Shown here: positions 55,815 through 64,000 of the stretch, piece after piece | Layout of the letters: every line of letters begins with the position of its first letter | Position numbering within the stretch: the first letter of the stretch is position 1 | From: Mesostigma viride | Lineage: Eukaryota > Streptophyta > Mesostigmatophyceae > Mesostigmatales > Mesostigmataceae | DNA: 64,000 nucleotides | Assembly: GCA_009746045.1 (NCBI GenBank) | Contig: RPFO01000299.1 | Location: 1,143,807-1,207,806, forward strand | Direction of reading: 5' to 3' | Made by a program: the position numbers and the translations under genes | The notes under the pieces: generated by a model | Databases searched by the model: none | The model's input: the letters and a program-made list of their open reading frames with translations, nothing else | What the model was told of the DNA's origin: nothing

Positions 55815-56468
55815 AGTTAGCATTTTGGGCAACCAATATGCTAAGTGGATACAGTTGGGAAAGACCTTTCCAACGCCGTGCTGACCGCCTGAAACAGACA
55901 AGGGACGGAAAAGATATGAGGTCCCGAAGTCCTAGCCGTCCGTGGCCGACTAGGGTGCAGTCCTCTGGTATAGTGGACAGGACACGTGGCGGGCCGTGCC
56001 TGCACAGGCTTAGCCTGACTATCACGTGACTGTGGTCCACGTAGACCAGGAGGAGCAGCAGCCTGTGACTGGTGCATGGGGTACTGGAGCTGGCACAGGG
56101 CTGCAAGGATACTAGGCCTTGCAGGCTTGTGACAGGTCCTGTACTTCCTAGGTTGCAGAGTCTAGGCAAATCCAGTTCGTCCTGGCTCTGCACTGATGCC
56201 AGTGGACGTTGAGGATTTGCTTGCACGCCTGCACGTGCCTCGTCACGCCGATGGGAACGAGGAACAACGCAAGGATATATAGCTTGGTCATGGGGGATGA
56301 CCAGCTATCTTGGCAAGCACGAACCGAGGCTCCCACATTGGACGTGGAAACGCTCACCGTGGTCGTGGCTTGGTGCACGGGTTACAAGGTTGCTGTCTTG
56401 CAACTTTGGCTCATCCCGTTGTGTGCGTGAAAGACCAGGAGCTCACAGCTCTGGCTTGGTTGCTAACT
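55815..56468 (+). repeat. 5' LTR of copia copy C
   Basis: 654 bp, AGTTAG...CTAACT. A TATATA-like box at 56275-56281 is followed directly by a hairpin GGTCAT-GGGGG-ATGACC (56281-56306) conserved in every LTR copy, which could sit at the transcript start. Downstream sequence CGTATGATTGCATTCCTG lacks TGG, so the primer is unusual. Confidence 0.9.
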
Positions 56469-56499
56469 CGTATGATTGCATTCCTGTTGCGAGGTTTCA

Positions 56500-57660
56500 T
56501 GTCGGCCGAGGCTCGGGTTGAGACACCTGAGTCGTCTTCTCCCAGGCGCGAAGCTGCACCAGAGTCGCCGGCGCGCGAAAACTCTTTCTATCCCTATACT
56601 CATCGTTCCAACGCCTCCACCTTCGTGCAGGCGGCCTACGTTGCGCGGGGCCTTGCTGAGGGCAGTTGGGTGGCTGTGTTTGGCAACGCAGCAGGGCCGT
56701 CGGCGAACGACCCGGTGGTGATGAGGATCCGGGCGACGATGTCGCCAGGAGAAACAGGGAGAGTGTGCACGGAGCGTCTCGTGGCCATACGAGACGAGAT
56801 AGCTTCGTTGATCTACAGTCTAGAAGTTGCGTACCAGGGCGGGCACGTAACCATCCAGGCGCTCGACTTAGCGCGAGAAACGCTGGGTCAACTGGTGGCC
56901 ATCTGTTTAGGTGGTACCAGTTTATATAATCACTGGGTGGCGACGAGCTCGTTGGGAGAGGGGACCGACGCGTCGCACATAATTCGGGACGCGCAGACGC
57001 GCGAAGCGGACAGCCCGTGGGATTCCGCCGAGGTGGTTGCTCAAACTTGTGAGCATTTGGTTAACATTCTTATCCAGGAGTCGCGTGGGCACGCGGATCA
57101 CTGGGTTATCACCACACGTCCGCCAGGCATCTGGTCGACCTTGGACACGCCAAGAGTGCAGAGCAGGCCAGGGGCGACACTGAGGGCCAACGGTGACGGT
57201 AATCACCGGTCGGGAGGTCACCGACGAAGACTTCCACGAGCAATTCGTGGACAGACCGACGGGCATCATAGCCAGGTCGGCACAGCAGATCGACGAGGGC
57301 GACGGCACGAACGAGCGGTACTCAGCTCGGCGCAGAGCAGAGTTGCACATTCCGTTTGAGCCGGAGCACGACTTTGCTGAGATAGGTCGTCGGGGGTCTC
57401 GCAACGATCGGCGAGGTGGTGGTAGCAGGTGGGTCAGGATTAACCTTCAGTGGTATCGCCGGGGCAGTGCGCCCAGAGTGCCGGTAGAGCAGACAGCAGC
57501 CGGGAGGCCGGTGAGCCGTGTGCTTGGTCCTTACAACGCGGAGGAAGTCCGCGCAGTTCCTCGAGTGGGGACACCGGTGGCGCGCACGGCGCAGGAGCGT
57601 GAAGAGGAGGCGGCACCTGGAGAGCAGCCAGCGGCCTCTTCAGGCAGTACCAGCGCTTGA
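56500..57660 (+). pseudogene. ORF0 of copia copy C, unknown function
   Basis: Starts MSAEARVETPESSSPRREAA at 56500, 31 bp after the LTR, and ends QPAASSGSTSA at 57660, about 386 codons with one frame change near 57190. Blocks conserved with copy B include STFVQAAYVARGLAEG, GHVTIQAL.LARETLGQLVAI and GTDASHIIRDAQTREADSPW. A Pro/Ser-rich start, a helical middle and an Arg-rich tail suggest a structural or nucleic-acid-binding protein, but no family is recognised. The following 53 bp are pyrimidine-rich before the Gag ATG. Confidence 0.6.
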
Positions 57661-57713
57661 GCCTGTTCTTCTTTGCCTTTCGCCTGTGTTGTTTTGTCGT
57701 CCCACTGTATATA

Positions 57714-59044
57714 ATGCCTCGTGGCAAACCGGGCGACGGCGACAAGGGCGAGGCGGAGGCACCGGCTGGGGAAAGCCAGGAGCCTAGGAAGGACAAAGAG
57801 CAGCTGGTGGGGGAGGCAATCCCTGCCAGCGACGGCGATGGGGGAAAGCGACCAGGCAGCAAGAGGCGGCACGAAGACTCGGTGGAGGAGGCGCGCAAGG
57901 TGCGGGCGACAGGGCCATCTGATGCAATAACGGAGGCGAACGGGCAACCAGCCGTGGAGAAGCGTAAGAGGGACACCTCCGCTGACGGCAATGGTAAGAG
58001 GCTTCATGTGGATGTGCCCTCCCCTGTGCCTGCTGGCCCAAGTGGTGCTGTTGCTGTGACACCCACTGTGGTGGAGCCGGTGAAGGCGATGCCAGGGTCG
58101 AGGCCTCACATGAGTGCAATGAAACACTAGCACAGGAAGCTCTAGACAAGTGGCTAGAGGACATGGAGCTGGTTGTGCTCTCCGTGGACCCCACTGTCAA
58201 CCTAGTGCAAGTGTTTCATTCGTCCACGTGCAACAGGGACTCATCAGAGCGTGTCATGCAGGGAAAAGGCTAGGACTGGTGTCAAGGATAAGCTAACCTG
58301 GGCACAGTTCCTGGATGGGTTGAGGGAAGAGTTCTCTGACAAGGTTCTCAACCTCACCAACTATTATAAACAACAGTAAGACACCTTTGAGATAGTGGGA
58401 CCTGTGGCAGAGGAATGGGCTAGGCTCAACCGTATCAGGGACAAGGGGGCCAAGTATGGCTTCCTGGTCACAGATAGAGCCTTGGCAGACTATTTCCTGG
58501 ACCATATGGGTCTGAGTGTGGATGGTAGGAACAGTGCCCGCATGTTTCTTAACCAGACTGATGGCTCCTTGCGTGCTCTGGAGCTTGTAATCCTCAGCAT
58601 AAGGAAGCCAGATCCTGCCTGCAAAGCTATATCCAGTCCCATGGCAGCAATGCCACCTCCGCTGTGCAGGGCCAAGGTGATGTCCCCGGGTACCCAGCCC
58701 GTGATGGGGCAAGGCCCAACAAGCGTAAGCGCTTCAGGCGCCAGAGGCAGGGGGCTCAGGGTGGCAAGGGTGCAGGTTCCCAAGGAGGGGTTGGGAGCCA
58801 GCAAGCTGGTGGTCAGCAGGGTAAGGGTGGCCAAGGGCAAGGCAAGGGCCAAGCTCAAGGCAACCAGGGCAAGCAGGGTGGGCAGTCTCAGGGAGGCCAG
58901 GGGAAGCCTGGCAAGGGTGGGGCTGGGTCTGGGAAGAAGGGTGGAGCATGCTTTGTGTGTGGCAAGGAAGGTCACTGGCGTCGTGAGTGTCCTGACAGGA
59001 AGGCCAAGCCTGCTGGGGCAGGGGGCCAGTCTGGGCAGCAGTGA
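57714..59044 (+). pseudogene. Copia Gag (copy C)
   Basis: Starts MPRGKPGDGDKGEAEAPAG at 57714. A deletion and frame change near 58115-58140 and another near 58255-58385 damage the capsid part. Downstream, EEWARLNRIRDKGAKYGFLV remains. In the -1 frame the RNA-binding tail ends with an intact zinc knuckle CFVCGKEGHWRRECPDRK (C-x2-C-x4-H-x4-C) and a stop at 59044. Gag would package element RNA. Confidence 0.75.
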
Positions 59045-59092
59045 CTAGCTACATCATCCCCTGTAAATAGTCAATCACCCCTTGGGGAAGGT

Positions 59093-60050
59093 GTGCTGGA
59101 TGTACATAAGGATGGGGGTGTGCCCCTTGTGCAGCACCAAGGGTGTAAAGATGTTGTTCTTCCACTGGATTGCAATAACAATGCTGCAGCTGAATTCCCT
59201 ATGCCTCATGCAGGTGGTGGGTCTCCAGCAGGTGCTGGCCTGGAGGGCCAAGGGACCTTGCTGGAAGGGCCTGGAGCGGTCCAGGGTGCAGGACCTGGCT
59301 TGGGGCGTCAGGATGGCCTGCAGGGAAGCCCTGGAACCTCAGGAGTGGATCATGTGTCCCCACACACGGTTCAGACGTCTCGCCAGGTCAGTACTGACAG
59401 AGTGCTGAGCTATGCTGAGGCTGGCCATAGTTGCATCACATGTTTGGGCATTCTGGGCAGGCAGCAATGTTTGCTTGGAAGCTAGGTAGGGAGCCTTTGT
59501 GGGAGGCATGCCAGGCTGCTGCTGAGAACTGTGGTTGCCAGGAGAATGCTGTTCACCCACCTCAGTCCCATGCTAGGGAGCCTGCTAGGGAGCGTGGCGA
59601 CATCCAGATGGATATCCAGCATATCAGGGGCTTGTATATATTGGTGGGGTGGACAGGTTCAGCAGATACAGGCTGATAGACGTTCTGCCTGGTATGCAGG
59701 AGCACCACTTGTTGTTGGGTATGAAGGCCCTGATCCCAGGCTTTGGGGTGTGCAAGAGTGTGCAGGCAGACTTGCAGTTTGACTGTTTGCTCAAGCATCA
59801 GGACCAGCTGCCTTGTAAGCTGGTAGTAGTCCCCAGGGAGAGTCATGGGCAGCAAGGGGCTGTAGAGAGATCCATACGTGAAGTGAAGACAGTGGTGCTA
59901 GCAGCAGAGTCAGTGCCACTTGTGGCATCTGCCTTAGAGAGGGCAGCCTGGTGTAAGGGGATAGAAGAGCAGCTGAACCACAGGGTTAACTATTACTTTG
60001 ATGGTGTGGCTGTCTCTCCCCTGGCCCTGCAGTATAGCTTTGCCTGAGAA
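59093..60050 (+). pseudogene. Copia integrase (copy C)
   Basis: Same domain series as copy B: zinc-binding part (damaged near 59431-59470), DIQMDIQHIRGLYILVG, SVQADLQFDCLLKHQD and ESHGQQGAVERSIREVK. There are frame changes near 59440, 59650 and 60040. The 49 bp between the Gag stop and the integrase frame contain no protease motif. Confidence 0.75.
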
Positions 60051-62013
60051 CGTGGTGCAGGCCAGTCTTAGGAAGGCAGATAGGTTATTTGCCCAGCTGA
60101 GACGTAAGGACAAGAACTGGAATGTGCTGAGGCCTCAGGTGGGGCTGAAGGTCAGGATGTGGAAGGAACCATCTATTCCAGGCAAGCGGGGGAAGTGGCA
60201 GGATGGGGTTGTCACTCGTGTGGAAGAAGCTAACAGATCTTGCCTGGTGGCTTTGGAAAAGGATCCAAGGCACGTGTACAGGTTGTCCTGGGCTCATGTC
60301 AAGGAAAGAAGGCCACATGCAATCTGGCCTGCAGACGGGCCAGGCCCTCCCAGCTGGGTTGAGGAGCCAGGCCAGAGCCAGGCAGCAGCAGCTAACAATC
60401 CTCTGGTGGTGGATGATGGTCTGTCCCTGCTGGAAGATGACGAGCAGGAGGAGGCTGCTGAAGCAACTGTCACAAGGCCAGAGGGGACGGGGCAGCCACC
60501 TAAGGCCCGGGGGCCTCTCATGGCGGACGTCATCCGAGCACTCATGCGCAGCAAACATGATCCCAAGGTATCCAAGCTCACGGGGTGGGGGTCGTGCTGG
60601 GCAGCTACAATGGAGGTAGATACCAACTCACAGGTGTCTGTCATCAGGGAAGAGGATGCTGTAGGCTTACAGATGTCCCATCCCAGTTGCCTTGCTGTGT
60701 CTGATTTCTCAGGAAAGGTGTCCATGAAGATCCTTGGGGAAGTGAGTGTGCCTATCTTAGGGGTGCCCACCACGTTCTGTGTGGTAGAGGGCTATCAGGG
60801 GCCTGCCATTCTGGGTCAGAACTTCTTGTGCATGCCAGGGGTTACTTTGACCTCTGATGAGTTGGCACTAGAAGGCAGGGGCAGCCTCCCCCTTGAAAGA
60901 TATCACTATTCCCAGGGTCTTGCAGTGGCGGTGAAGGCTGTTAGGAGTCAGCCAGCTGAGGGTCCTCAAGGTCAGGAGCCCATAGCTGAGGACTTGTTGA
61001 TAATCCCAACCACCTTTGATCCAAGGCAGTTAGGGGTAAACAGGTACCAGATAGCTGCTCACAGTCCTATTCCCTGGCGCCAGCTAGTCGAGATGATGCA
61101 AAGCCCCAAGATGGCTAAGGCATGGACTCTTGGCTTTGTTGCTTCTGGGCATGAGTGGATAGTTTCCAACTGTGCAGAACCTGTGGATGAGCTGCCAGAA
61201 GTTCACCAGCTGCTCAGATTGATGTTTGTCCTCAAGCTCAAGGAGGTAGATGGTGTCCAGGTGCCACATGTCAGACCAGTTGTAACCGAGTATCATGGCA
61301 CTGGCCAGTTGTTAGATGAGGAGCTCTATACTCCAGGGATGCTGCATGACACGTGGAGGATTCTGCTGTGTATATTTCTGTCTTTTCTGGTTAAGGGTGT
61401 GCCCTATAGCTCTGTGCTGATTGATTTCAAGAGGGCTTTTCTCAAGGGTGACCAAGATCAGGCTAGGCAGACTTGGAGAGATATCCCTCCTTTCTTTGTG
61501 ACTGTACCTGCTGTATGGAGAGCAGAGATAAAGGCCAGGTACCTGAGAATTCTGAAAGGGTTGGAAGGTCTCAGGTCCAGTCCCATTATCTGGAGAAAGA
61601 GCCTAGAGAAATTCTTGAAGAATACTTGTGGGTTTTCTGTGTCTCCAGTGGATCCCTGTTTGTTCCAAGGGTCCCACAATGGCCTTCCTGTCTTTGCCTC
61701 ACTGCATGGTGATGACCTGCATCTCATAGGTCCACCAGACTGGGTTGAGGCTGTCTTGGCTAAGATCCAGAAGCGGTTTGAGCTGGGTAAGATACAGCAC
61801 ATGGTGGAGAATGAGCCTATGGTCTTCTGTGGCATGCAGGCTACGTTGTTCCAAGCCAAGGGCTCGTGGTTCATCAGGATGGAGGGTGGTAAGGACTACC
61901 CACAGCAGATTGTAGATGCATTGCAGGAGCCCATCACGCAGGCTAGGTGTGCTACCATCAGGGGCATGCTGGCATGGCTTGCAAGTATATGTGCCCCTGA
62001 CTTGCTGGTTTGA
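59998..62013 (+). CDS. Copia integrase tail, protease-like domain and RT in one frame (copy C)
   Basis: A 671-codon open frame. Residues about 15-115: integrase C-terminal part (RLFAQLRRKDKNWNVLRPQV, GKRGKWQDGVVTRV). About 200-290: protease-like, MEVDTNSQVSVI and PAILGQNFL. About 390-670: copia RT with VLIDFKRAFLKGD near 460 and FASLHGDDLHLIGPPDWVEA near 575. So the order is IN-PR-RT. The Asp-Thr-Asn in place of Asp-Thr-Gly questions proteolytic activity. The frame stops near 62011-62013 after SICAPDLLV, where copy B continues into RNase H, indicating a small mutation. Confidence 0.8.
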   Translation: MMVWLSLPWPCSIALPENVVQASLRKADRLFAQLRRKDKNWNVLRPQVGLKVRMWKEPSIPGKRGKWQDGVVTRVEEANRSCLVALEKDPRHVYRLSWAHVKERRPHAIWPADGPGPPSWVEEPGQSQAAAANNPLVVDDGLSLLEDDEQEEAAEATVTRPEGTGQPPKARGPLMADVIRALMRSKHDPKVSKLTGWGSCWAATMEVDTNSQVSVIREEDAVGLQMSHPSCLAVSDFSGKVSMKILGEVSVPILGVPTTFCVVEGYQGPAILGQNFLCMPGVTLTSDELALEGRGSLPLERYHYSQGLAVAVKAVRSQPAEGPQGQEPIAEDLLIIPTTFDPRQLGVNRYQIAAHSPIPWRQLVEMMQSPKMAKAWTLGFVASGHEWIVSNCAEPVDELPEVHQLLRLMFVLKLKEVDGVQVPHVRPVVTEYHGTGQLLDEELYTPGMLHDTWRILLCIFLSFLVKGVPYSSVLIDFKRAFLKGDQDQARQTWRDIPPFFVTVPAVWRAEIKARYLRILKGLEGLRSSPIIWRKSLEKFLKNTCGFSVSPVDPCLFQGSHNGLPVFASLHGDDLHLIGPPDWVEAVLAKIQKRFELGKIQHMVENEPMVFCGMQATLFQAKGSWFIRMEGGKDYPQQIVDALQEPITQARCATIRGMLAWLASICAPDLLV

Positions 62014-62612
62014 GTCGACTTACTGATTCCCAGCTGGTTGAGGTGGGTGCTGAGAGTGTGGTGCAGGCTGTCATGATGTCTCCCCCTCTCATACTGGGTC
62101 CTGTGGATTTGTACAAGCCCCTTGACATGGTTCTCTATGTGGACAGTTCTATGGATAATAGGAAGGTCACAGAGGTCAGGGGCAGGGCAGCAGCATTAGT
62201 TACCCTGGAGCAAGATCACACCTCACTTGTTACCTGGTACAGTCGGTTGCAGAACAGGGTTACACCCAGCAGTGATATTGCTGAGTGCAGGGCAATCTGT
62301 GAAGGGCTGCATACTGCTCTTTACTTGAGGGAGCTCTTCTACCAGCTATGTCAAGTGGCTTCCTGTAGGTTGCAGCTGCACACACTGGTGAGGACTGATA
62401 GCATGGGCATGGTGCAATTTGTGCACAGGCAGCTGGCCAGGAGCAGGGACCTTGACTACTTGTTGCTCAAGGAGATGTCCTACCTAGCTCACATTGAACA
62501 TGTGCCTGGTGTGGACAACCCTGCAGATGCCCTCACCAAGCTGGAGGAGAAGGCGGAGAGGCAGTACCCCCTGCTCCGTGGGCTCATGGACCCCTTACAC
62601 GGGCGGCCATAG
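62010..62612 (+). pseudogene. Copia RNase H (copy C)
   Basis: A 200-codon frame with LYVDSSMDNRKVTEVRG, TWYSRLQNRVTPSSDIAECR and HIEHVPGVDNPADALTK. It overlaps the RT frame by a few bases and was originally fused to it, as in copy B. Ends at TAG 62610-62612. Confidence 0.85.
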
Positions 62613-63597
62613 AGACCAGGCCTTGCTTCAGCTTGGGTGTCCCCAGTGGGCTGCTTGACCAAAGTACCAAGTGGTGACTGGTGCTTACTGGTTGACAGCC
62701 GGTCCTTCAGGGTTAGGTACACCCTCCTGGACAGGAGTTGGTGTGGAATGTCACTCCTACCAGCTGAGAATCATGCCTGGCCCTCCCCATGGGGTTCAGA
62801 AGAGTCGCCAGGACTTAAGTCGACGCCTTTGGCCTCAAACAGTTAGGCCATGCAAGGGCAACCCGAATGCTGGTTCTTACAGGTTGCTGTACATATGTTT
62901 TCTAGTGCTTGTTTCCAACCTGTTGCTAATAAAGAACCTGGTTGTGTGACCATGTGGAACATGGTTGCCAGGGGCCACATTCTGGGTTATATAATGCTTG
63001 AATAAAACATAATCATGTCATTCTCATGTTGTTCCATGGTTGTAATGTTTCTCTTGTGTAAAGTTCCAGGTCACCTATAAACCTGGAGGTTGGGGTGGGG
63101 TTCAATTCCCCAGCAGAGCCACAGCCTGGCATGAGTGATTCCTGGGCTTAACACCCAGTGAAGACATGGGCTCCCCAATAAGGCAGTATTTGCATAGGTG
63201 CTACCTGAGTCTCTTTGAGCATAAAAGGGAAAGGCTGGCCAAGGCGGGCGCCATAAGAACGGGCGCCTGTGATAACTGTGAAAGATCAGGAACTCACAAT
63301 AGTACGTTCTTGGCATCCTGTAATCCCAGCCATTGGACTAGGTAATGTGCCTTGACTTTAATCTAGCACCAAGTTCCCAAGGAAAGGTTGGGAGCTGACC
63401 AAGGGGTCAGGGGATAACCTGGGGTGACCTCTGATTCACTGGCCAGTACACCTAGCCTGGTCCAAGGGCAGATATGTTGTTACCCAAAGGAGGCAGGAAC
63501 CTGGGCCCTCAAAGGTCTGATCAACCTCAAGGGACCAAGCGGTCTGTGGCTGAGTGGGCACAAGCAAGGTTAGGCTTGTTTCAAGCTGGTCCAGCTC
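62613..63597 (+). other. Non-coding 3' region of copia copy C
   Basis: Conserved with copies A and B. AATAAA-type signals lie near 62927 and 63001. An LTR-like block GTGAAAGATCAGGAACTCAC is at 63279-63298. A hairpin-like CCAGGTCACC..AACCTGG and a GGGGTTCAATTCCCC box lie at 63065-63112. Confidence 0.7.
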
Positions 63598-63598
63598 C

Positions 63599-63612
63599 AA
63601 AAGAAGAAAGGG
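63599..63612 (+). promoter_or_regulatory. Polypurine tract of copia copy C
   Basis: AAAAGAAGAAAGGG, then TTGG, then the LTR start AGTTAG at 63617. Confidence 0.8.
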
Positions 63613-63616
63613 TTGG

Positions 63617-64000
63617 AGTTAGCATTTTGGGCAACCAATATGCTAAGTGGATGCAGTTTGGAAAGACCTTTCCAACGCCGTGCTGACCGCCTGAAACAGA
63701 CAAGGGACGAGAAAGATATGAGGTCCCGAAGTCCTAGCCGTCCGTGGCCGACTAGGGTGCAGTCCTCTGGTATAGTGGACAGGACACGTGGCAGGCCGTG
63801 CCTGCACAGGCTTAGCCTGACTATCACGTGACTGTGGTCCACGTAGACCAGAGGAGCAGCAGCCTGTGACTGGTGGACTACTGGAGCTGGCACAGGTCTG
63901 CAAGGATACTAGGCCTTGCAGGCTTGTGACAGGTCCTGTACTTCCTAGGTTGCAGAGTCTAGGCAAATCCAGTTCGTCCTGGCTCTGCACTGATGCCAGT
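63617..64000 (+). repeat. 3' LTR of copia copy C, truncated by window
   Basis: The first 384 bp match the 5' LTR at 55815 with a few small differences (for example around 63850-63880), so the element is not brand new. Confidence 0.9.

Larger units (their letters stand above)
55815..64000 (+). mobile_element. Copia copy C, plus strand, truncated by window end
   Basis: 5' LTR 55815-56468, ORF0 56500-57660, Gag 57714-59044, integrase 59093-60050, protease-RT-RNase H 59998-62612, 3' region, polypurine tract and start of 3' LTR at 63617. It lies head-to-head with copy B across 4.6 kb of gypsy. The left flank is CATGG, so a right CATGG just beyond the missing LTR end is predicted. Confidence 0.9.

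Noticed and set aside
63090-63115. A tRNA gene around GGGGTTCAATTCCCC
   Set aside because: The T-arm-like box is good, but no acceptor stem, D arm or A box can be fitted at the right spacing.

Overview
The window is repeat-dense nuclear DNA of a eukaryote. I found no convincing host gene, rRNA, tRNA or CRISPR array. Almost everything recognisable is a mobile element, often nested in another, or a mini/microsatellite. The element set (a LINE with two endonuclease domains, TOC1/PAT/kangaroo-like split-direct-repeat elements, EnSpm-like elements, Ty1/copia and Ty3/gypsy) fits a large, repeat-rich algal or protist genome. A green alga is plausible, but I cannot name the species.

Layout. 1-3130: non-coding DNA with an E2F-like palindrome, a hairpin cluster, a CAA microsatellite and a LINE fragment. 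3131-8215: a foldback-like element with two arms of more than 2 kb around a 156-bp centre; the arms carry a 30-bp minisatellite and short palindromes. 9695-18219 (minus strand): a decayed LINE with ORF1, an APE-type endonuclease, the start of an RT and a C-terminal CCHC/RPD-type endonuclease. Its ORF1 is split by about 3.9 kb that contains split-direct-repeat element SDR-1. 19837-21261: a gag-like region cut by the 3' end of a copia element (21262-22741). 23185-41318: an 18-kb segment bounded by CACTA-type inverted termini. It contains SDR-2, two long minisatellites, an inner 7.4-kb CACTA element (31024-38438) and about 1.2 kb of (CAA)n. 41319-55814: one Ty3/gypsy pol, interrupted by a full copia element (42011-51184, flanked by TATGT), by SDR-3 (52040-53994) and by a solo LTR (54478-55093, flanked by CTATG). 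A further copia copy starts inside its integrase, in the opposite orientation, and runs off the window (55815-64000).

Most notable. (1) Three SDR elements share one layout, P-Q-R-P'-q-R'. Each inserted without target-site duplication, and each has a CCCACCC-type, G4-capable q linker. This is the split-direct-repeat layout known from tyrosine-recombinase (DIRS-order) retroelements, but here without coding capacity. (2) The copia family has LTRs ending AGTTAG/CTAACT instead of TG/CA, an extra ORF before Gag, a protease-like domain between integrase and RT, and HGDD in place of the usual YVDD. (3) The gypsy, copia, SDR and solo-LTR insertions form a datable nest because several junctions can be read to the base.
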